From Gigaspora rosea (taxonomy: Eukaryota; Glomeromycota; Glomeromycetes; Diversisporales; Gigasporaceae): a stretch of 64,000 nucleotides of DNA. The DNA lies in the NCBI GenBank assembly GCA_003550325.1, contig QKWP01001676.1, positions 7,334 to 71,333 on the forward strand, written 5' to 3'. Every line of letters begins with the position of its first letter. Position 1 is the stretch's first letter. Below the pieces are notes generated by a model. The model did no database searches and had not been told where the DNA came from. It saw only the letters and a program-made list of their open reading frames with translations. Shown piece by piece: positions 58,881 through 64,000 of this stretch. A program made the position numbers and the translations under genes.

Positions 58881-59600
58881 TCAAGAAAGAATACATTCTG
58901 TACTTTTACTATCTAGCTGAGCCTGCCTAAGTCTAATCCAAGTTACTGACCCTATGGCTCCTGTGTTGTTTAATCTTTCGATTAGACTTGGTATTTGCTG
59001 GGCTAGTTTTGCTTGCCAAATCGTTCTAAGCCCCACAAAATTACGATGATGCAGGATTCCATTTGCTGTAGAACTTGCCAACCCTGCCTTATTTTTAATA
59101 AGCATTAACCACGGTCTATGCAAACGATCACACACCCGCTTGCTTATTATGTGACATCTTAATCTATATTCTATTCTGGGGATTAAAACCTTGTTGTTAA
59201 TATATTGTAAATGTCCGAGGGTAACTTTTTTCTCTTTTAAAATCTTTATTAAGCTTTGAATTTCCTGTTCCACCAGTCTTAGACCACAGTTTTTGCCATT
59301 TTTCTCAGAAACCCAAATGCTGAGAAACCTTGCCGGGTTATCCTTTTCTTTTGCTCGGATTTCTGTTCCATTGCTGGAGCAAATTCTGTATTCTTCATTT
59401 GATGCTTGCTGATTTTTGTTAATCACTATCAATTCTGATTTGTTCTTGTTAATTCTAATATCATTCAATTTATAGAAGTCATCAGCCAACTCCAATATCT
59501 TCTCTAGCTCCTCTTTGGTCTTAGCAATCCAGGTTGTATCATCGGCGTAAGCCAGAACTGCTTGACGCCATTTTATATATTCAATTTTATTAGTAGGCAA
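58881..59600 (-). pseudogene. LINE reverse transcriptase, palm and thumb
   Basis: A 240-codon frame begins just before the catalytic box AVLAYADDTTWIAKT and continues through NDIRINKNKSELIVI (motif D region), PARFLSIWVSEK and the thumb with NNKVLIPRIEYRLRCHIISK. The YADD aspartates are intact. The ATG-like start is internal. The chain continues upstream in other frames. Confidence 0.85.
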
Positions 59601-59793
59601 GTCTACAGGCCACTCTACCTCAACTTCGTACCCTATTTTTTCCGCTTTTGAATCTCACACAAAAGAGGGTCGTAAAAAATATGCCAGACCAAAGGAGAAA
59701 GCACCTCCCCCTGGTCAATACCGTCACCAGCTATGACTTGTTTTGTATTACCAAAAGCAGTTATGATTTCAAATTGTCTTTTGGAGAAGAGGT

Positions 59794-60480
59794 TTACAAT
59801 GTATTTGCAAAGATTTTGGGTAACTTAATTTTTCTAAGTGCCAACTCTAAAGAATCCATGCTTACAGAATCGAAGGCCTTTTGCATATCTTGGAATAAGA
59901 CCCATATCTCTTTTTTCTTCTCCCTGACCTCTTCTGTTATACAATTTAAGATATGTATAGGATCTTCAGTACTTTCTCTTGATAGGCCCACGAAATTTGG
60001 ACCTTTTAGTATTTTTTTTCCTTAAAGATTTGATTTAATCTTCACATTAGAATTTTGTTTAAAACTTTTCTTACTGTTTCTAAAAGTATGATAGGCTGAA
60101 CATTGTTCAAATTGAAATTCCACTCCTTTTTTTTCAGTATAGGATATAAAAGGCCCAATTTCTACTTCTGTGGTATTTTGCCACTTGCTAGACATGCCAC
60201 TTGCTAGACACTTGAACAGAAATTCAGTACAAAACTGTGTCATGTACTTTCCGAGACGCCTTAAGACAGGGTATGTGATGCCTGATATTCCGGGAGCTGA
60301 GTTGTTACGTACTATAAAAAGAGCCTGTTCCCATTCTTTTAGAATAATTTCACTTAGTACTTGATCGTACCATTCTTCTTTTATATCCTCTTTTGGTTTA
60401 TATTGCTCCTGCCATACTTGTTTTAAATTTCTAACATCAAAATTTCTTCTTCTAAATTGTTCTTTAAAATGTATTTCCAC
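59794..60480 (-). pseudogene. LINE reverse transcriptase, finger and motif A
   Basis: Two frames. 60022-60480 carries the finger region (NNSAPGISGITYPVLRRLGK and MSSKWQNTTEVEIGPF). 59794-59991 carries motif A, WVLFQDMQKAFDSVSMDSLE, with the catalytic Asp. The polypurine linker near 60000-60130 is scrambled and separates them. Confidence 0.8.
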
Positions 60481-61279
60481 TCAGTTGAAAACTCCTTTTT
60501 CTTCTGTATATAGCTTAAAGTCATCCCCCTCATTTTCACAAACTCTATCTATCTTAATTTTCTTGGTCGGCCTTTCTAAAATACTATTTAGCATTAATTT
60601 TTGATTCGTGACTATTCTGTCACACTTTTCTTCTATACTCTCCCTAATCTTGGATTCTTCTAGTAGAATGTTTTTTTTGTTTCATACTTTTTTAACCAGT
60701 TTGGCCATAAGTTCCAAATGTTTGTGAATCTCATCTGACCATAAATCAATCTTGTTTTCGAAAATTAAGTCCTTTTCTAATTCCGCTTTGATTACTTTCA
60801 ATATGCTCTCAAACTCTCTTTGTCTTTATTATTTAATGGTTGTCCTATATGTTTTTTACTTTTTTTACACAGTTTGTTTAGCCGTTTGGACAGTTTTCGC
60901 AGACTGTGAGTTTGTTCTTTGCCAGGTTCTATTGTTTTTGTTGCAGTGAAACACTTCTTTGGTAGGATTTTGTTTGCTGCTATTCTTATACTTGATTCTA
61001 GCCAGTCCTATTTATTATCCAATTCTTCTTGAAGAACTAATTCTTCTGTTCCGGCACTTTCTCTGTTTGTTTTCTTCTAATTTTCTATTTTGGACTTTAA
61101 GATCTCGTCAGTTTTTTTTGCGAAAGCGATTCAATCCTCTTTTTGAATTTTATTTGTATCAATACAAAATTTCTTGCTTTTTGCTTTCCATCTTTGAGCA
61201 ATATTTTGGCTAGAAACATGAATTCTAGCAAACAACCAGGCAAGAACCATGTGATGACCACTATTTGTATATAAGCTCA

Positions 61280-61993
61280 TTTCCTGTATTTTGCACTTTG
61301 CTAAATCAACATGCCAGTTGTGTGATAACCAAATGTAATCAATTTCTGAATCTTTGGTTAGACCTTTTCGTGTATTGCTACTAAACCTGTGTCTAAATGC
61401 GTGAATGTATTTTTGAAGCCTCTATCTAATAGCTTTTGTAATAAAATTTTCCTGTTAGGACCTGAGTTTGGATTCTTGCTATTTAACGTACTGTTATTAG
61501 CCTCTATATTGAAGTCACCCATAATTAGGACCTTTGCTTTGCTAGACTTTTGTATATTCTCAACTCTATTAACTAAGTTCTAGCATATTTCTTTCTCCTG
61601 TTCTTTGTCGTTGGGTGGAATATAAATGGCGAAAAGGTACCAGACTTCATTTTTGAATACCATGTTTGCTTCGATCATATAGGGTGACTATTTTAACACT
61701 CTTGCTATATGTTTCTCAATTTTTTTGTATATGATTATTGCTACACCTGAATCCTTCTTCTTATCTTCTTCTGCTGATGCCCAAAAACCCCTATAATTTT
61801 CATCTTTATTTATTAACCATTTATCTTTCTTTTCCTGAATGTTTGTTTTGCACAATCCAACTATATCTACATCTTTTGAACCCATCAAATCAACTAGGCT
61901 CTTTAACTTGGTTTTGTTTGATTTAATCCCATTAATGTTATGAAATGCAAATACCAGCAAATTGTTTGTTCTCCCCTTCTTTTTTCCCAGCAC
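61280..61993 (-). pseudogene. LINE APE-type endonuclease domain
   Basis: 61688-61993 has the first motifs FAFHNINGIKSNKTKL and DIVGLCKTNIQEK (the usual Glu of ET/EN is Lys here). In another frame, 61480-61640 gives VWYLFAIYIPPNDKEQ and AKVLIMGDFNIEANN (GDFN box). The last Asp-His motif near 61280 is not clear. The domain is broken and probably inactive. Confidence 0.7.
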
Positions 61994-62039
61994 CTGCTGC
62001 CTGTGCTACCAGATTTCTTTAAGACGCCCACGGCTACTA

Positions 62040-62918
62040 TTAGGAGTGATTTGGCCAGTTCTTGTCTTTTGCCCGTTTTCCATATAAGAACCTTTTTTTG
62101 TATGAGTGGTTGCTTTTGTATGCTGAGAAAAAATTTGAGCCCTCACGATTATTAAATCTATGTGACCCTTCTAGTCGGGTTAATCTACTCAAGATTTCCA
62201 ATAGTAAGTCTTTGTTGTTAATATCGGTTTGTAATGTGGGTACATTTTTTCCTGTACTACTACTTTCTTTCTTACTTTCTATTTCTTTTATAAAGCGATT
62301 GTGTGAAGTGCTAGATTTTTCTTCTTGACTTTCTTCCATAGTAGAATCATCCAATTCTTCATGTATCCAACTAAGTATTGAATTGAAATATTTAATTCTG
62401 GTTTTAAGTGCCTTTTGCTTATCCTCCATAGTTTCAAATTCCACAAGAGCTGATCCTCTTTGATAACCATTTCTATTTTTAAAAATATGAACCATCTTGG
62501 CCTTGATATGTTTAAGCTGTTTCCATAGGATTACTTCATTTGTAGTACGTAGTAGGCCAGAAAGTTTTGCTGTTATTTTCCTTCTAGATTTTAATACTTC
62601 TTTTCCATTCTCTCCAAGAGTCATACGAATCAGTGATTCATTATTGCGTGGAATTGCCCAAGTGCTTTGCAGCTGTTCTTTTTTATTAGAGGATAAATAT
62701 ACCACGAGTTCGAGTTTAGCATGACCGGCTCTATTAACTGTGCAATGCGAATTTTCTATTTGGCCAAAGTTATTAATGAATTTAAACAGATTGTCTGTTC
62801 TACCCTTTGCAGGCATGTCCCAAAAGGTGATTTTAGTCATTTTCAAATCCGTCTCCTTATCCATATCATGTTTAGGTTGAAAGACCTCTGTTATACTTTT
62901 TTTTGCATTTTTCGGCAC
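62040..62918 (-). pseudogene. LINE ORF1, RRM-like RNA-binding protein
   Basis: A 292-codon frame has two RRM-like units: KITFWDMPAKGRTDNLFKFI with GHAKLELVVYL, and AKMVHIFKNRN with GSALVEFETMEDKQKAL (RNP1-like). A Ser/Glu-rich segment and a short NNKDLLLEILSRLTRLEGSH coil follow. ORF1 proteins of this kind bind element RNA. The start ATG is inside a longer open stretch whose upstream part is cut off by the MITE. Confidence 0.65.
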
Positions 62919-63038
62919 ATACGATACTTCTTTCCCTTTGTTTGACTTGATTATAGGCCCGTTTGTTTGTCCTGGTATACTTTCTTCTTCATACTTTAGA
63001 TTTAATCTATTTTCTGGAGCATGTATCGACCCATATAT

Positions 63039-63377
63039 GGAGTGTCTTCAATTAAAAGGGCCCATTTTTACATATATTTTATTTTGAGATATTTGAGTTT
63101 AATTATTTGTTTTGATTTTCGGACTGATCCGGGATCAATCAAATTTCACGATATTGATTGGTTAAAGACGGCAGATGACTATCGGGTAAATTCGTGACGT
63201 GTTGGCTCTACGCAGCCTCATGTAATTTTCTTTTTACATTATCTTGATTTTTTATTATGTAATCCGACTTTCATTTATAATTAAAAAAAGTCAATCATGT
63301 CAAAATTTATATGAATTTAACGAAAACTCATTTTTCAAAAAAATGTAAAAATGGGCCCTTTTAATTGAAGACACCCC
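63039..63377. mobile_element. 339-bp MITE inserted in LINE ORF1
   Basis: Inverted ends GGAGTGTCTTCAATTAAAAG and CTTTTAATTGAAGACACCCC belong to terminal repeats of about 35 bp with one mismatch. ATATAT flanks both sides (63033-63038, 63378-63383). No coding content. LINE ORF1 sequence continues on both sides, so the MITE is the younger of the two. Confidence 0.85.
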
Positions 63378-63383
63378 ATATAT

Positions 63384-63995
63384 CCTTTTTGTCTTCGGAT
63401 AGATCTTTCTCTTTTTCTATATCTATAATACTGCTAAGTTGTTTCTCGGTGCTATAATCTAGGCAGCCTGTTTCTGGAAGCACCAGTAGTATTTTCTTTT
63501 TTTTTGCTAATTCTTTTTTTAAAGTTTCCTTTTTCAACTGGTTCTTTTTTTCTTCTTGTAGGCGAAGTTCCTTTTCTTTAAATAGTGCTTCTTCCTTTAC
63601 TTGTTCTTGCTTCTTAATTTCTGCCTCTTGTAGTTCTCAGATAAATCTTTCTCTTCTTCTGTATCCATAATACTGCTAAGTTGTTCCTCAGTGCCATAAT
63701 CTAGATAGCCTGTTTCTGGAAGCACCAGTAGTATTTTCTTTTTTTCCGCTAATTCCTTTTCTAAAGTTTCCTTTTTTAACTGGTTCTCTTTTTCTTCTTG
63801 TAGGCGAAGTTCCTTTTCTTTAAATAGTGCTTCTTCCTTTACTTGTTCTTGCTTCTTAATTTCTGCCTCTTGTAGTTCTAGGATTCGCAGAATAGCTGAT
63901 TCCACCAATGGGTGTGCAATATTCATAAATTTAATGATGAACTCCTTTTGTTCTTTATTGCCTGTTTCATATCTTAATGCCGGAATAGCCTTCAA
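63384..63995 (-). pseudogene. LINE ORF1 coiled-coil part, duplicated
   Basis: 63597-63995 encodes a Lys/Glu-rich coil (LQEAEIKKQEQVKEEALFKE, ELRLQEEKENQLKKETLEKE) ahead of the RRM-like part. The stretch 63396-63637 is a second copy of the unit at 63638-63880, with a period of 242 bases. Because 242 is not divisible by three, the frame fails at the junction (DLSE then NYKRQKL). The start lies beyond or near the window edge. Confidence 0.65.
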
Positions 63996-64000
63996 AATCT

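Larger units (their letters stand above)
56614..64000 (-). mobile_element. LINE with RRM-type ORF1, EN, RT, RNase H
   Basis: A minus-strand non-LTR retrotransposon running off the right edge. The 3' end is a poly(A) tail (T run 56614-56628) preceded by AATAAAGG. In order from the 5' side are: coiled-coil ORF1 segment, RRM-like ORF1 segment, endonuclease, reverse transcriptase (YADD), RNase H and a C-terminal zinc motif. It is interrupted by a MITE (63039-63377), carries two tandem duplications and has about ten frame breaks. At protein level it resembles the LINE at 29712-42800 more than that at 3322-9733. Confidence 0.85.

Noticed and set aside
1-64000. CRISPR array, rRNA operon or intact tRNA gene
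   Set aside because: I looked for regular spaced repeats, rRNA-like GC-rich blocks and closed cloverleaves and saw none.

Overview
The window is strongly AT-rich eukaryotic DNA with very short introns (65 to about 80 nt where I can trace them), long homopolymer and trinucleotide runs, and heavy mobile-element load. A Zn2Cys6 transcription factor, which is a fungal family, points to a fungus. The density of LINE, hAT and Tc1 relics and a small insert that reads as bacterial genes using UGA for tryptophan fit an arbuscular mycorrhizal fungus (Glomeromycotina, Rhizophagus-like) with Mollicutes-related endobacteria. That assignment is inference, not proof.

Layout. 378-1123: remains of four or five short, tightly packed, bacterial-looking reading frames. 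2240-2455: GC-rich palindromic repeat. 3322-9733: a 5'-truncated LINE on the minus strand with an 11-bp target duplication. 9836-12075: repeats, a foldback element and a hAT relic. 12165-12855: copy of a tRNA-headed SINE-like family. 13829-15181: an apparently intact Tc1 element. 18091-19596: two-exon Zn2Cys6 regulator. 21360-21690: microsatellite field. 21902-22322 and 23896-24063: unrecognised exon-like fragments. 24665-27490: MITEs, a fossil Gag fragment, repeats and a palindromic satellite. 27504-31020: three SINE-like copies. About 29712-42800: an old LINE interrupted by a SINE copy and by a 5.1-kb hAT element (31410-36503). 43241-45889: large palindrome and MITEs. 46273-48731: a six-exon gene for an arthropod-hemocyanin/prophenoloxidase-type copper protein, the most substantial host gene here. 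50701-52801: an aldehyde dehydrogenase pseudogene. 54323-56050: hAT relic and palindromic satellite. 56614-64000: a third LINE, running off the right edge, carrying a MITE and two internal tandem duplications.

How it works together. Only three coding units look capable of function: the Zn2Cys6 regulator, the hemocyanin-type phenoloxidase and the Tc1 transposase. The rest is layered transposon debris whose order can be read from nesting: the palindromic satellite and the 29.7-42.8 kb LINE are old; SINE copies, the hAT and the ATCT-flanked MITE went into them later; the Tc1 copy, with perfect 30-bp ends and an open frame, is among the youngest. The most unusual items are the code-4 bacterial-like insert, the hemocyanin-type enzyme in a fungal context, and the roughly 1.2-kb tRNA-headed retroelement family.
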